This document shows, piece by piece, positions 31,250 to 42,036 of a stretch of DNA of 64,000 nt; position 1 is the first letter of the stretch, and the number at the start of each line of letters is the position of its first letter. The translations under genes were made by a program, and so were the position numbers. Location of the stretch: the NCBI GenBank assembly GCA_947452365.1, contig CANGCO010000003.1:1-64000 (forward strand). Reading direction: 5' to 3'. The DNA comes from Caulobacteraceae bacterium (GTDB taxonomy: Bacteria > Pseudomonadota > Alphaproteobacteria > Caulobacterales > Caulobacteraceae). The notes under the pieces are model-generated. The model was given only the letters and a program-made list of their open reading frames with translations, made no database searches and was not told the DNA's origin.

Positions 31250-31996
31250 GTGGTAAATTCCGCCGTCCCCAGTGAAAAGCCGCCGACCGTCCGTTTTCGA
31301 GACGTGGGGCTGCGCTATGGGCGCTCGCCAGAGATACTACGTGATATCAGTTTCGATCTAGAGCCGGGCAGCTTTCATTTTCTGACCGGGGCCTCGGGGG
31401 CGGGTAAGAGCAGTTTGCTCAAATTGATCTATCTGGCCAATCGCCCGACCCGCGGTCAGGTTCAGATCTTTGGGCAAGATGCGCAAAGAATGCGTCCAAA
31501 AGACCTACCCGGCTTGCGCCGGCGCATAGGCGTGGTGTTTCAAGAGATCTATCTTATGGAACATCTTAATGTGTTCGATAATACGGTCTTGCCCCTGCGT
31601 ATTGCCGGACAAAACCCGCAAGATTATCGTAATGATGCGGCTGAACTGCTAAACTGGGTTGGGCTGGGTCGACGCATGGATGCCATGCCTGAAACCCTAT
31701 CGGGCGGCGAGCGGCAAAGGCTGGCGATTGCCAGGGCGGTTGTGGGCCGTCCGAGCATTGTTCTCGCCGATGAACCCACTGGCAATGTCGATCATGAAAT
31801 GGGCCTGAGAATCTTGCGTTTGCTGGTTGAGCTAAATCGGCTTGGCACCACCATCTTGATTGCCAGCCATGATCAGGACCTGGTGGCGCGATCGGGCATG
31901 CCGGTTATGCATCTGGATGGGGGCAGGCTATCGCACAGCCAATCGCCCTTTCAGCCTGACCTTGGTGCCGAGCCAATGGGCGCGGGAGATATTTGA
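31250..31996 (+). CDS. ftsE: cell division ATP-binding protein FtsE (likely GTG start)
   Basis: VRFRDVGLRYGRSPEILRDISFDLEPGSFHFLTGASGAGKSSLLKLIYL, LSGGERQRLAIARA; adjacent ftsX. Confidence 0.93.
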   Translation: MVNSAVPSEKPPTVRFRDVGLRYGRSPEILRDISFDLEPGSFHFLTGASGAGKSSLLKLIYLANRPTRGQVQIFGQDAQRMRPKDLPGLRRRIGVVFQEIYLMEHLNVFDNTVLPLRIAGQNPQDYRNDAAELLNWVGLGRRMDAMPETLSGGERQRLAIARAVVGRPSIVLADEPTGNVDHEMGLRILRLLVELNRLGTTILIASHDQDLVARSGMPVMHLDGGRLSHSQSPFQPDLGAEPMGAGDI

Positions 31997-32889
31997 TGGC
32001 CAAGGCCTTTGATCATCGCCGCTGGATACCCGCCCCGCTTTTGCCACGCCAAGATGGCCGCGACGCCTCGCTCGTGTTCGTCATTGCCGTATTATGTTTT
32101 TTAGCCTGCCTGACCGGGATAGGCGGGCTAGGCGCCGACCGCGCTGCCCAGGGCTGGGGGCGCCAACTCAAGGGCTCAGCAACCATAATTGTGCGCTCGA
32201 CCATAAGTCAGGTGCCCGACGCGGTCGCCGATCAAGCCGTGCAGGTCCTAGGCCAGGTACCCGGTGTCAAATCGGCTATTGCGCAAGACCGGTCAGAGGC
32301 TGAAGCCTTACTGGCCCCTTGGCTTGGTCAGGATAGTGTATTGCAAAACCTGCCCTTGCCGCGCCTCGTCAATGTCCAGCTGGATGTCCTAAAGCCGGCC
32401 ACATCTGAGAGCATGGCCAATGCACTAAAGGCCGCAGGCCTGGATGTCACAGTCGATGATCATACGCTCTGGATGAAGGATATTGGCCGAGCCGGAGACA
32501 TGGCCCGGGGCCTAGCCATAGCGACCTTTGCGCTCATGGCCCTGTCCGCTGCCGCTGTGATTACCTTTGCCACCCGTGCAGGGATGTCGATGCGCCATCA
32601 GATTGTCGAGCTTCTGCACCTGACCGGCGCCCAGGACCGCTTCATTGCCGACCTGTTTCAGACCCGTTTCGCCATCATGGCGTTTTTTGCCGGATTTCTC
32701 GGCGCGGGGGCTGCGGCAGGGCTTGCGGCAGTGGTGCGAACCTTGGGCGGTGCAGAAGGCCTGACGCCGGTTCTGCCCATTGCCTGGACAGATCTATTGA
32801 TTACCCTGCCATGCCCCGTGGTCGCCGCTCTTGTTGCGGCCTTGGCGGCCCGCCTGACCACATTGGGCCTATTAAGGGCCATGCCGTGA
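31993..32889 (+). CDS. ftsX: cell division protein FtsX
   Basis: Overlaps ftsE; four TM permease with ATIIVRSTISQ; MRHQIVELLHLTGAQDRFIADLFQ. Confidence 0.9.
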   Translation: MMAKAFDHRRWIPAPLLPRQDGRDASLVFVIAVLCFLACLTGIGGLGADRAAQGWGRQLKGSATIIVRSTISQVPDAVADQAVQVLGQVPGVKSAIAQDRSEAEALLAPWLGQDSVLQNLPLPRLVNVQLDVLKPATSESMANALKAAGLDVTVDDHTLWMKDIGRAGDMARGLAIATFALMALSAAAVITFATRAGMSMRHQIVELLHLTGAQDRFIADLFQTRFAIMAFFAGFLGAGAAAGLAAVVRTLGGAEGLTPVLPIAWTDLLITLPCPVVAALVAALAARLTTLGLLRAMP

Positions 32890-33503
32890 AAACCATTGCG
32901 GCGCTCCTGATCATTTTGATGATCTGGACGGTCGGCTTGCTGGCCTTTGCCGCGCGCGTGGATGCATTTACCCCCGCTCAGGAACCGGCAATATCCGACG
33001 GCATTGTCGCCCTGACCGGGGTCTCGACCGACCGCATCCGCGAAGCCATGAAGCTGTTGCAAGAAGGCAGGGCCCAGCGAATGCTGATTTCAGGGGTCAA
33101 TCCCAAGGCCACCCCCGCCGAGATTCGCAGCGTCGCCAAGGCCAGCCGCCGGATTTTTAACTGTTGCGTCGATCTGGGTTTTGAGGCGGCCGACACATTG
33201 GGCAATGCGCGCGAGATTGCCGCCTGGGTCAAGGCCAAGCACTATGCCACCTTGATCGTCGTGACCTCGGACTATCACATGCCCCGCAGCCTGATGGAGC
33301 TGCGCGCCGCTGCGCCGCAAGTGATCTTGACACCCTATGCTGTGCGCACCGGCGAGCTTGACGCCAAGCATTGGTGGCGCACGGCCGAAAGCGCCCGGCG
33401 CATGATCAAAGAATACAATAAATATCTGGCCATCCTACTACGCGAAGGGTTTCTAAGCCTTGGGCCCAAGGATGATGGCCACCCAAGGGAGCCCGCAGCA
33501 TGA
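32886..33503 (+). CDS. YdcF family protein (DUF218), likely GTG start
   Basis: IVALTGVSTDRIREAMKLLQEGRAQRMLISGV, VTSDYHMPRSLMEL. Confidence 0.87.
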   Translation: MKTIAALLIILMIWTVGLLAFAARVDAFTPAQEPAISDGIVALTGVSTDRIREAMKLLQEGRAQRMLISGVNPKATPAEIRSVAKASRRIFNCCVDLGFEAADTLGNAREIAAWVKAKHYATLIVVTSDYHMPRSLMELRAAAPQVILTPYAVRTGELDAKHWWRTAESARRMIKEYNKYLAILLREGFLSLGPKDDGHPREPAA

Positions 33504-34213
33504 TCTGGATCCGGTCTGTCCTGTTCACCATCTGGCTGTTTTTCTGGACCGCCGTCTTGGGCACAGCCTATCTGCCACTTGTGCTTTTGCCGCGCCAATT
33601 CATGGCCAGGGCCCTCAAGCTCTGGGCCCATGTCATGCTGTTTGGCCTGCGCTGGATCACTGGCGTTCGGATAGAGATCCGCGGACAGCAATATGTCCCG
33701 ACCGGGGCGGCCCTGATTGCGGGCAAGCATATGGGCATGCTCGATACGATTGTGCCCTTTGTCGTCCTGCCCGATGTCTGCTTTGTCATGAAGCGCGAAC
33801 TGACCTTTATTCCCCTATTTGGCTGGCACGCCATGAAGGCGACCATGATCTGGATCGACCGCGGTGCCCAGGCCAAGGCCCTGCGCAAAATGGTCAGCGA
33901 TGCGCAGGACCGGTTTGTGCATGACCGCCAGGTGGTGATCTTTCCCGAAGGCACCCGCAAAATGCCAGGCGCTGAGCCGGACTATAAGCCGGGCGTTGCC
34001 GCGCTTTATCGCGACCTGAACCTGCCTTGCAGCCTGGTTGCCACAAATTCTGGCCAACACTGGCCCGCCAAGGGCATTTTGCGCCATCCAGGAACCGTGG
34101 TGTTTGAATTTCTTGAGCCCCTGCCCGCAGGCTTGCGGCGCGGCGAGTTCATGAAGGCGATGCAGGTCAAGATTGAGGATGCCTCAAACGCCCTAATGGC
34201 CCAAAACCTCTAG
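33500..34213 (+). CDS. plsC: 1-acyl-sn-glycerol-3-phosphate acyltransferase
   Basis: AGKHMGMLDTIVP (HxxxxD variant), VIFPEGTRK. Confidence 0.88.
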   Translation: MIWIRSVLFTIWLFFWTAVLGTAYLPLVLLPRQFMARALKLWAHVMLFGLRWITGVRIEIRGQQYVPTGAALIAGKHMGMLDTIVPFVVLPDVCFVMKRELTFIPLFGWHAMKATMIWIDRGAQAKALRKMVSDAQDRFVHDRQVVIFPEGTRKMPGAEPDYKPGVAALYRDLNLPCSLVATNSGQHWPAKGILRHPGTVVFEFLEPLPAGLRRGEFMKAMQVKIEDASNALMAQNL

Positions 34214-34761
34214 CCCGCCGCCTCGAGGGCCTGGACCCTGACCAGTAGGGCCTCAAGGTGGGAATCGCAAATGCCGTCGGCGCGCAGGTGCTCGACCAGA
34301 TCGGTCAGATAATCGATATTGCGGCCCGACAGCCCGCTTGCCCCGGCGATCAACTGGGCCTGGGCCTCAAGGCTAAGGTCACCGGCCCATTGCGGATGTT
34401 TAAGATCGGACAAGAACACCAGGGCCTGGACCCTTTGGCCGTTGGGCAGGCTGACCATGGCCTTGGATTCAAGATAGGTTTCGGTCGGCTGTTCGCGTTC
34501 GCACAGATAGGCATAGACATCTGGCCATTGGTCCTTGGCCACCCGATAGGCCCGCCCGCGCACGGCGCCGCCGGGGGCTAGGCCTAAAACCAATCCCGGG
34601 CGCTCATAAGTGCCGCGATGATGCACCGAATAGATACAAAAAGCCCGCCTGCGCCCATGGAGTAGGGCCGCACTTGCCTCTACAAAGTCAAAACCTGGCC
34701 GCCACATCAGCGAGCCATAGCCAAACACCCACCTCTCCCCATCGGGGCCCGTCAATACCAT
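34210..34761 (-). CDS. gamma-glutamylcyclotransferase (ChaC-like)
   Basis: WVFGYGSLMWRPGFDF, CIYSVHHRGTYERPGLVLGL, YLCEREQPTETYLE. Confidence 0.92.
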   Translation of the reverse strand: MVLTGPDGERWVFGYGSLMWRPGFDFVEASAALLHGRRRAFCIYSVHHRGTYERPGLVLGLAPGGAVRGRAYRVAKDQWPDVYAYLCEREQPTETYLESKAMVSLPNGQRVQALVFLSDLKHPQWAGDLSLEAQAQLIAGASGLSGRNIDYLTDLVEHLRADGICDSHLEALLVRVQALEAAG

Positions 34762-34798
34762 GTCGTCAAACACTCTAGACCCAGAAACCGGTACGACC

Positions 34799-35836
34799 AT
34801 GCCCGAGCCCGCTCCCGAGCGCAAACCGCCCAGCCGGTTCTGGCTCTATGCCCCCTATGCTCTAGTCGGAGTCGCGGCCCTAGGCTGGAGCCTTGGCTGG
34901 TGGGTAATGAGCGGTCAGGTCAAGACCGGCATGGACAAACAGGCCAATGATCTGCGCCAAGCGGGCTATCAGGTCAGCTGGGCCGGCCGCAAGATTGGCG
35001 GTTATCCGTTCCGGGTGGACGTGACCCTGACCGAGGCCAAATTGTCCGAACCTTCAGGCTGGGGCCTGAGCTTTCCTGTGCTCAAGACCGAGGCCTTTGC
35101 CTATAGGCTTGACCATTTGGTACTGGTCGCCCCCGATGGCGTCACGGTTAAGCGGCCGGTCGCAGGCCCATTACGGGTGACGGCCAAGGGACTAAGGGCC
35201 AGCCTGGTTCAGTCGGGGGTCGCCCTGCCTAGGCTCGCGGTTGAGGGTGCCGGGCTTGGCTTTAGCCCAGAACCGGGCGCAGGAAACTTTGCCCTCGCCA
35301 GCGCTGATAAGCTGGAATTTCACCTGATCCCGGGCGGCGACAATGAAATGGCCATGCTGTTGCGGCTGGATGGTGGCAAGGCGGCGGGCGGTGGCCTGAC
35401 CGCGCGCCTGGCGGGAACCAAGCCGGTATCGCTGCTATGGGACGCAACCTTGAGCCAAAGGGAGGCCTTTAAGGGCCGGGACTGGCCCAGCGCTGTGCAG
35501 TCCTGGACGGCGCTGGGCGGGGCCTTGAGCCTAAAACAGGGCGGCGTTTCGCTCGGCGATACTCATATGGGCCTGACAAATGGCCGCCTTACAGTCGGGG
35601 CGGATGGCCGCCTTCGCGGAACGCTCGAGGCCAATTTAAGGCTGGGCGCGCAAGTCTTGCTGGCCATGGGCGATACCGGCCTGATCGATCCCTCCGCCGC
35701 CCAGATCGCCGCCGCCGTTGTCCAGGCGCGCGAGGGCGGCATTGAAGCCAAGGGCGCTCGGGTCAATTTGAGCTTCGAGGCGGGCCGCACCACCATTGGC
35801 CCCGTGGCCCTTGGTCAAGCACCAAGGGTCTATTAA
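34799..35836 (+). CDS. DUF2125 domain-containing protein
   Basis: WLYAPYALVGVAALGWSLGWWVMSGQV, GYQVSWAGRKIGGYPFRVDVTLTEA. Confidence 0.85.
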   Translation: MPEPAPERKPPSRFWLYAPYALVGVAALGWSLGWWVMSGQVKTGMDKQANDLRQAGYQVSWAGRKIGGYPFRVDVTLTEAKLSEPSGWGLSFPVLKTEAFAYRLDHLVLVAPDGVTVKRPVAGPLRVTAKGLRASLVQSGVALPRLAVEGAGLGFSPEPGAGNFALASADKLEFHLIPGGDNEMAMLLRLDGGKAAGGGLTARLAGTKPVSLLWDATLSQREAFKGRDWPSAVQSWTALGGALSLKQGGVSLGDTHMGLTNGRLTVGADGRLRGTLEANLRLGAQVLLAMGDTGLIDPSAAQIAAAVVQAREGGIEAKGARVNLSFEAGRTTIGPVALGQAPRVY

Positions 35837-36564
35837 TGGCTAGGGACACAGCCACACGCCTAGACGCCATAGACGCAGCCCTTTTGGCCCTGATTGATGA
35901 ACGGGCCAGCTTGGCAGGCGCGCTTGATCCCTCGCAGGCCATATTAACCCTGCGCCGGGTCGCGGCCCTGCCGCGTACCACGGCCCGCCTAGGGCTTATT
36001 GTGCGGCTGTGGCGCGAAATCTTGGCCGAGGACCGCGCGCGTCAAACGGCCAGCCATCTTAGCATCTGGAGCGGCAAGGATGGGGCCCATACGCTTGAAC
36101 TGGCCCGCCAGACCTTTGGTGCGGCCTCGCCCGCCAGGCTGGTTGCCAAGGCCGAAGAGGCGCTAGCCGCCGCCAAGACCCCCGGCGGTATTGCGGTCCT
36201 GGCCCTGTCAGGCGATCACCCCTGGTGGCTGCGGCTTTTGGCCGAGCCAGGCTTGCAAGTGTTTGCCGCCCTGCCTGATCTGGCCTCCAGCGGCCCCATG
36301 GCCGCCTTGGCCGTGGCGGACCTGACCCCAGAGCCGACCGGCGCGGACCAGACCTTTTGGGTGACCGATGCGCCGGGCCCCGTGGCGGCAATTGCTGAAA
36401 GCCTAGCCCGCGACGGCGTTGCGGCACATCTGGTTTGCGAATCGGGCGGCCTTAGACTGTTTAGCCTGGCCGGATTTTATCAGCGCGATGATGTAAGACT
36501 GATCCGCGCGCCTGGCCAATTGTCTGGCGTGATCGGCGCTTCTCCCGAGCCGTTTTACGTGTAA
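35836..36564 (+). CDS. chorismate mutase family protein
   Basis: N-terminal AroQ-like helix RLDAIDAALLALIDERASLAG; upstream of hisC and tyrC. Confidence 0.7.
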   Translation: MARDTATRLDAIDAALLALIDERASLAGALDPSQAILTLRRVAALPRTTARLGLIVRLWREILAEDRARQTASHLSIWSGKDGAHTLELARQTFGAASPARLVAKAEEALAAAKTPGGIAVLALSGDHPWWLRLLAEPGLQVFAALPDLASSGPMAALAVADLTPEPTGADQTFWVTDAPGPVAAIAESLARDGVAAHLVCESGGLRLFSLAGFYQRDDVRLIRAPGQLSGVIGASPEPFYV

Positions 36565-36610
36565 AAAACCCTTTGTTTCATTTGTACCATTTCCAAGGCT
36601 ATGGACTGCC

Positions 36611-37726
36611 ATGACCATCCCACGCGACCTGACCCAGCCGACGCCCAAGCCGGGGATTCTCGACATCCATGCCTATAAGCCTGGCCGCGCCACAGCCGAG
36701 GGCGTTGCCGATCCGATCAAGCTATCGGCCAATGAGAATATTCTGGGCTCCAGCCCCAAGGCCAGGGCCGCCTTTGCTGCGGGCATGGACCGGCTGCACC
36801 TCTATCCCGATGGCCAAAGCCAGACCCTGCGCGCCGCGATCGCGCAACGTTATCAGCTCGAGCCAGAACGCCTGACCTTTGGCTGTGGCTCGGACGAGAT
36901 TTTCGCGCTCCTGAATCAGGTTCTGCTCGAGCCCGGCGATAATATTGTTCAGGGCCAATATGGCTTTGCTGCCTATGCGATTGGGGCAAGGGCCTGCCAG
37001 GCCGAGGTGCGGTTTGCGCCTGAGCCAAACCTGCGTATCGATATTGACCAGACCCTGGCCCAGATTGATCAGCGCACCCGGATTGTCTTTATCGCTAATC
37101 CTGCCAATCCGACCGGAACCTGGCTAACGGGCGAAGAGATTGCCCAGCTTCATGCTGGCCTGCCGCCCAGTGTTTTGCTGGTCCTGGACGGGGCCTATGC
37201 CGAATTTGCCACCGACCCCGCCTTTAGCGACGGCCTAGAACTGGCGCGCCAAAACAACAATGTTTTGGTCACGCGCACCTTTTCCAAAATGCACGGACTT
37301 GCGTCCTTACGGATCGGTTGGGGCTATGGCTCGGCCAGCCTGATTGACGCGCTGGAGCGTATTCGCCCGCCGTTTAATACCTCAATCCCTGCGCAAGAGG
37401 CCGCCATAGCCGCCTTGGGCGATGATGAGTTTCAAGCCCAATCCGTGGCCCATATCGAACAATGGCGGCCTTGGCTGGCTCAGCAATTGGGCGGCCTTGG
37501 GCTAGAGACAACGCCGTCGGCCGCCAATTTTCTGCTTGTGCGTTTTCCAAGCCGGGCGGGTGCGACGGCCGCCGAGGCCGAAGCCTTCTTAGCATCGCGC
37601 GGGCTTCTCGTTCGCGCTGTTGCCGGTTATGGCCTGCCAGAGCATTTACGCATCACGGTCGGTCTGGACCCTCACAACCGGGCCCTCATGGCGGCCTTGC
37701 ACGATTTTATGAGCCATAAGGACTGA
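36611..37726 (+). CDS. hisC: histidinol-phosphate aminotransferase
   Basis: KLSANENILGSSPKA, NPANPTGTWL, RTFSKMHGLASLRIGWGYG. Confidence 0.93.
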   Translation: MTIPRDLTQPTPKPGILDIHAYKPGRATAEGVADPIKLSANENILGSSPKARAAFAAGMDRLHLYPDGQSQTLRAAIAQRYQLEPERLTFGCGSDEIFALLNQVLLEPGDNIVQGQYGFAAYAIGARACQAEVRFAPEPNLRIDIDQTLAQIDQRTRIVFIANPANPTGTWLTGEEIAQLHAGLPPSVLLVLDGAYAEFATDPAFSDGLELARQNNNVLVTRTFSKMHGLASLRIGWGYGSASLIDALERIRPPFNTSIPAQEAAIAALGDDEFQAQSVAHIEQWRPWLAQQLGGLGLETTPSAANFLLVRFPSRAGATAAEAEAFLASRGLLVRAVAGYGLPEHLRITVGLDPHNRALMAALHDFMSHKD

Positions 37727-37728
37727 TT

Positions 37729-38661
37729 ATGACCGGGCAGCTGTTTGAACGCATCGCCCTTATTGGCTGCGGCCTGATCGGATCCTCCGTGGCCCGGGCG
37801 GTGCGCGAGCGCGGGCTTGCGCGCCATCTGGCCATTTATGATCTGAGCCCCAAGGTTAGGGACCGGGTGCGCGAGCTTGGCCTCGCGGATACGGTGACCG
37901 ATAATATTGCCGAGGCGGTCACCGGTGCGGACCTGATCATTTATGCCACCCCGCCCATGGCCATGGCCGAGGCGGCCGCTGCCGCTGCGCCCCACTATGC
38001 CACGGGCGCGGTGATCAGCGATGTCGGTTCGGTCAAGGGCGCGATTGCCGACATATTGAACAAGGATGCCCCAGAAGGCGTATTTGTCATTCCAGGCCAC
38101 CCGATTGCCGGAACCGAGCAGTCTGGACCAGATGCGGGCTTTGCCGCCCTGTTTGACGGCCGCTGGGTGATCTTGACCCCGTCGGACCGCGCCGATGAGG
38201 CCTATGCTGTGGCCGTGGCCAAGCTTTCGGCCTTTTGGCGCGGCCTGGGTGCCCAGGTCGAGCTCATGGATGCGCGTCACCATGACCTGGTTCTGGCCGT
38301 CACCAGCCACCTGCCGCACCTGATCGCCTATAATATTGTCGGCACGGCCGCCGATCTCGAAGAGGTCACCCAGGCCGAGGTGATGAAGTTTTCCGCCGGC
38401 GGCTTTCGCGATTTTACCCGCATCGCCGCGTCTGACCCGGTCATGTGGCGTGATGTTTTTATCCTGAACAAGGACGCCGTGCTCGAAATCCTTGGCCGGT
38501 TTACCGAGGACCTTCAGGCCCTGTCACGCGCCATTCGTTGGGGTGAGGCGGACAAGCTTGAAGAGCTGTTTACCCGCACCCGCGAAATCCGCCGCGGCGT
38601 TATCGCGCTTGGTCAAGAAGACCCGACCCCCAATTTTGGCCGCAACCGCGCCAAGGACTAG
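37729..38661 (+). CDS. tyrC: prephenate/arogenate dehydrogenase family protein
   Basis: IALIGCGLIGSSVARAVRERG, VIPGHPIAGTEQSGPDAGFAALFDGRWVILTP. Confidence 0.92.
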   Translation: MTGQLFERIALIGCGLIGSSVARAVRERGLARHLAIYDLSPKVRDRVRELGLADTVTDNIAEAVTGADLIIYATPPMAMAEAAAAAAPHYATGAVISDVGSVKGAIADILNKDAPEGVFVIPGHPIAGTEQSGPDAGFAALFDGRWVILTPSDRADEAYAVAVAKLSAFWRGLGAQVELMDARHHDLVLAVTSHLPHLIAYNIVGTAADLEEVTQAEVMKFSAGGFRDFTRIAASDPVMWRDVFILNKDAVLEILGRFTEDLQALSRAIRWGEADKLEELFTRTREIRRGVIALGQEDPTPNFGRNRAKD

Positions 38662-38664
38662 GGC

Positions 38665-39324
38665 TTAAGGATAAAGCCGCCCTGTCGACCAACCGGTGCC
38701 AGAGCGGCTAAAGACCAGCCGCTCGTGCAGACGAAACGGCCGGTCGCGCCAAAACTCGATCGACTGGGGCTCTAGGTGAAAACCCGACCAGTGCGGCGGG
38801 CGCGCCACCTTGCCCAGGCCAAATTTCAAGCCAAATTCCGCAATCCGCTTTTCCAGTGCAAAGCCGTCTCCAAGGGGCTGGGACTGGTCCGAGGCCCAGG
38901 CCCCGATCTGGCTGGCGCGGGCGCGGGTGGCGAAATAGGCATCGGCATCGGCGTCGCTGACCGCGGTTACTGCGCCGCGAATGCGGATTTGGCGACGCAG
39001 CGATTTCCAGTGAAACAGGAGCGCGGCCTTGGGGTTGGCCGCTAGTTCCTGGCCCTTGGCACTGTGAAGATTGGTGTAAAACACAAACCCGCCCGCATCG
39101 ACGCCCTTGAGCAAGACCATGCGCACATCGGGTAAACCCTCGGCATCAACGGTCGCCAAGGCCATGGCATTGGGATCATTGACCTCGGACGCCTTGGCCG
39201 CTTCTAGCCATTCGGCAAACAGGGCCATGGGGTCTGAGCCGGGATTCAGCGGCGGGCCCGCCGATTGGCTAGCCGCAATATATTCGGCTTCAGAGGGCGA
39301 AGCAGGGATTAGGGGTTCGGTCAT
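38665..39324 (-). CDS. pdxH: pyridoxamine 5'-phosphate oxidase
   Basis: [48 protein letters not shown]-terminal W-RLYP. Confidence 0.95.
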   Translation of the reverse strand: MTEPLIPASPSEAEYIAASQSAGPPLNPGSDPMALFAEWLEAAKASEVNDPNAMALATVDAEGLPDVRMVLLKGVDAGGFVFYTNLHSAKGQELAANPKAALLFHWKSLRRQIRIRGAVTAVSDADADAYFATRARASQIGAWASDQSQPLGDGFALEKRIAEFGLKFGLGKVARPPHWSGFHLEPQSIEFWRDRPFRLHERLVFSRSGTGWSTGRLYP

Positions 39325-39401
39325 GACACAATCATAGGCCAGATCACGCCGAGGGCCAGTGCGTTAACCCATCATTGACCATAATATTGCAACCTTGGAT
39401 C

Positions 39402-40085
39402 ATGACGAATGATGATTTTGCTCTAACCACGCCCAAGGCCATGGCCATACTCGGCCTCGAGGGCAGCGCGGATCTTGAGGCGATCAAGACGGCCTTTCAA
39501 AGCCTGGCGGCATCGGACCATCCCGACCGGCCGGGTGGTGATCCTGTGCGGTTCAACCGGGTCCTGCTGGCCTATCGCTATCTGCAGTCTGCCTTGCCAC
39601 GCACAAACGGTCTGGATCAGGGCCTAGAGCTGTTGGCAATTTCGCCGCAGGAAGCCTGCCAAGGCGGCAAACGGCGCTTGGCCCAACCGATCGGGCCCGA
39701 TCTGGATGTCATGTTTCCCGCAGGGCTCAGGACCGGCGAGCGCTTTAGTCTGGCCACTGAGCCGGTCGAGATCGTCATTCGCCCTGAAGGCAATCTTTCG
39801 GTAGAGGGCGATGATGTCTGGCTGACTGTGGAGGCCTCGCACAGCCTACTGCAGAGCGGCGGGCGACTGGAGTTTAGCCTATTTGATCAGCCCTACCGAA
39901 TCTGGCTTACCAAGGCGCTCGCCCAGGCCCGGCAGATCCATTTGCCTGGCCTTGGCCTGCCGGCGCGCGCAGACCATGGCCAAGGCGATGGCTTTGTGCA
40001 GCTTGTCACCCGCCCATCAGAGGCCAATGGCACCCGTGCGCAACAGCGGCGGCGACAATTTATTGCTGACTGGATTGAGCTCTGA
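39402..40085 (+). CDS. J-domain (DnaJ-like) protein
   Basis: AMAILGLEGSADLEAIKTAFQSLAASDHPDRPGGDPVRFNRVLLAYRYL (HPD motif); DnaJ C-terminal-like beta region. Confidence 0.85.
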   Translation: MTNDDFALTTPKAMAILGLEGSADLEAIKTAFQSLAASDHPDRPGGDPVRFNRVLLAYRYLQSALPRTNGLDQGLELLAISPQEACQGGKRRLAQPIGPDLDVMFPAGLRTGERFSLATEPVEIVIRPEGNLSVEGDDVWLTVEASHSLLQSGGRLEFSLFDQPYRIWLTKALAQARQIHLPGLGLPARADHGQGDGFVQLVTRPSEANGTRAQQRRRQFIADWIEL

Positions 40086-40145
40086 TCAGTTCCCGCGCAA
40101 ACTCAGGCTTTGGGATCGGTAAAAGGTTCGGCTAAAAGCCCTTTC

Positions 40146-41270
40146 ATGTCACACAATACTTTTGGTCAATTGTTTCGTGTCACCACCTGGGGCGAGAGCC
40201 ATGGGCCAGCGCTTGGCTGTGTGGTGGATGGTTGCCCCCCTGGGCTAGCGCTTCGCCCTGAAGACATTCAGGTCTGGCTGGATCGGCGCAAGCCCGGCGG
40301 CAGCAAGTTCGTTACCCAGCGCCAAGAGCCCGATTCGGTGCGCATCTTGTCCGGCGTTTTTGAAGATGAGCGCACAAACGGCCAGGTGACCACGGGCACG
40401 CCCATTTCGCTCATGATCGAGAATGTCGATCAGCGCTCCAAAGACTATTCCGAAATCGCCCGCGCCTTTCGCCCCGGCCATGCCGACCATGCCTATTTTG
40501 CCAAATATGGCGTGCGTGACTATCGCGGCGGCGGCCGATCTTCGGCCCGTGAAACCGCCGCTAGGGTCGCGGCCGGGGCTGTTGCGCGCAAGATCTTGGG
40601 CGAAGGCGTGCGCATTCGCGCAGCCCTGGTCCAGATCGGCCCGCATGCCATTGATCGCAGCCGCTGGGACTGGGACCAATGTGATCAAAACCCGTTCTGG
40701 TGCCCTGATGCGCAAATGGCGGCGCAGTGGGAAGACTATCTGGACGGGGTACGCAAGTCTGGCTCCTCGATCGGGGCTGTGGTTGAGGTGATCGCCGAAG
40801 GTGTGCCCGCAGGCTGGGGCGCACCGCTCTATGGCAAGCTTGATGCCGAACTGGCCGGCGCCCTGATGTCCATCAATGCGGCCAAGGGGGTTGAGATCGG
40901 GGCGGGCTTTGACAGTGCCACATTGTCGGGCGAGGCCAATGCCGACCAGATGCGCATGACTCCGCATGGCCCGGTCTTTACCTCCAACCATGCCGGCGGC
41001 GTACTGGGCGGCATATCGACCGGCCAAGACCTGATCGCCCGGGTGGCCTTTAAGCCGACCAGCTCCATCCTGTCACCGCGCCAGACCGTGGACGAAGACG
41101 GGCATGAGGTCGATCTGCGCACCAAGGGCCGGCATGACCCTTGCGTCGGTATTCGCGCCGTGCCGGTGGTCGAGGCCATGACCGCCTGTGTCCTGGCCGA
41201 TGCGTTTTTGCGCCACCGCGGCCAGACCGGCGGCGGCGCCTTTGTGCCGGGCCAGACTGGACGGCGCTAG
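40146..41270 (+). CDS. aroC: chorismate synthase
   Basis: [72 protein letters not shown]. Confidence 0.97.
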   Translation: MSHNTFGQLFRVTTWGESHGPALGCVVDGCPPGLALRPEDIQVWLDRRKPGGSKFVTQRQEPDSVRILSGVFEDERTNGQVTTGTPISLMIENVDQRSKDYSEIARAFRPGHADHAYFAKYGVRDYRGGGRSSARETAARVAAGAVARKILGEGVRIRAALVQIGPHAIDRSRWDWDQCDQNPFWCPDAQMAAQWEDYLDGVRKSGSSIGAVVEVIAEGVPAGWGAPLYGKLDAELAGALMSINAAKGVEIGAGFDSATLSGEANADQMRMTPHGPVFTSNHAGGVLGGISTGQDLIARVAFKPTSSILSPRQTVDEDGHEVDLRTKGRHDPCVGIRAVPVVEAMTACVLADAFLRHRGQTGGGAFVPGQTGRR

Positions 41271-41337
41271 GCTGATTGGACTTGGAAAACCGGGCGCGCC
41301 TTCCTATCTGTTGGGCTGATAATACGGAGCTGTTGCC

Positions 41338-42036
41338 ATGATTGATCACCGCCCCTTTGCCAAGCTTGGCCATGCCAATCACGGCTGGCTCAATGCCCGC
41401 CACCACTTCTCCTTCTCCAGCTATCGTGATCCTAACCGAATGAGCTGGGGCGATTTGCGGGTCTGGAATGATGACGAGATCGCTGCGGGCACAGGCTTTG
41501 CCCCGCATGGCCATGAGGACATGGAGATCATCACCTATGTCCGCACCGGCGCCATTACCCACCAAGACAGCCTGGGCAATACAGGTCGCACAGAGGCTGG
41601 GGATGTTCAGGTCATGAGCGCAGGCTCGGGCGTTCGCCATTCGGAAAACAATCGCGAGACTGAAACCACCACCCTGTTCCAGATCTGGATCGAGCCCAAG
41701 ACCCGCGGCGGTGACCCGTCCTGGGGCGCCAAGCCGTTTCCAAAGTCCGATCGCTCTGGCCAATTCATGGCTCTGGCTAGCGGATTTGCGGTGGATACGG
41801 ATGCCTTGCCGATCCGTGCCGAAGCGCGGGTGCTGGGCGCGACCCTAAAGGCTGGGCAAAGCACGATCTATGCCCTAGCCCCCGGCCGCCATGCCTATCT
41901 GGTTCTGGCGGCTGGCTCTGCGGACCTCAATGGCCTGATCTTGCAAACCCGCGATGGGGCGGCGGTTCATGATGAGGACACACTGACCGTCACCGCCTTG
42001 ACCGATGCCGAGCTGGTTCTCGTCGATAGTGTCTAG
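41338..42036 (+). CDS. pirin family protein
   Basis: NHGWLNARHHFSFSSYRDPNRMSWGDLRVWNDD, GFAPHGHEDMEIITYV, SAGSGVRHSENN. Confidence 0.93.
   Translation: MIDHRPFAKLGHANHGWLNARHHFSFSSYRDPNRMSWGDLRVWNDDEIAAGTGFAPHGHEDMEIITYVRTGAITHQDSLGNTGRTEAGDVQVMSAGSGVRHSENNRETETTTLFQIWIEPKTRGGDPSWGAKPFPKSDRSGQFMALASGFAVDTDALPIRAEARVLGATLKAGQSTIYALAPGRHAYLVLAAGSADLNGLILQTRDGAAVHDEDTLTVTALTDAELVLVDSV

Noticed and set aside
36553-36566. TTTTAC-GT-GTAAAA inverted repeat at the end of the chorismate mutase gene
   Set aside because: Short, overlaps the stop codon, weak stem; no convincing terminator or operator function.
40245-41027. 260-aa minus-strand ORF inside aroC (also 41050-41763)
   Set aside because: Antisense to well-supported aroC/pirin genes; composition typical of spurious GC-rich frames.
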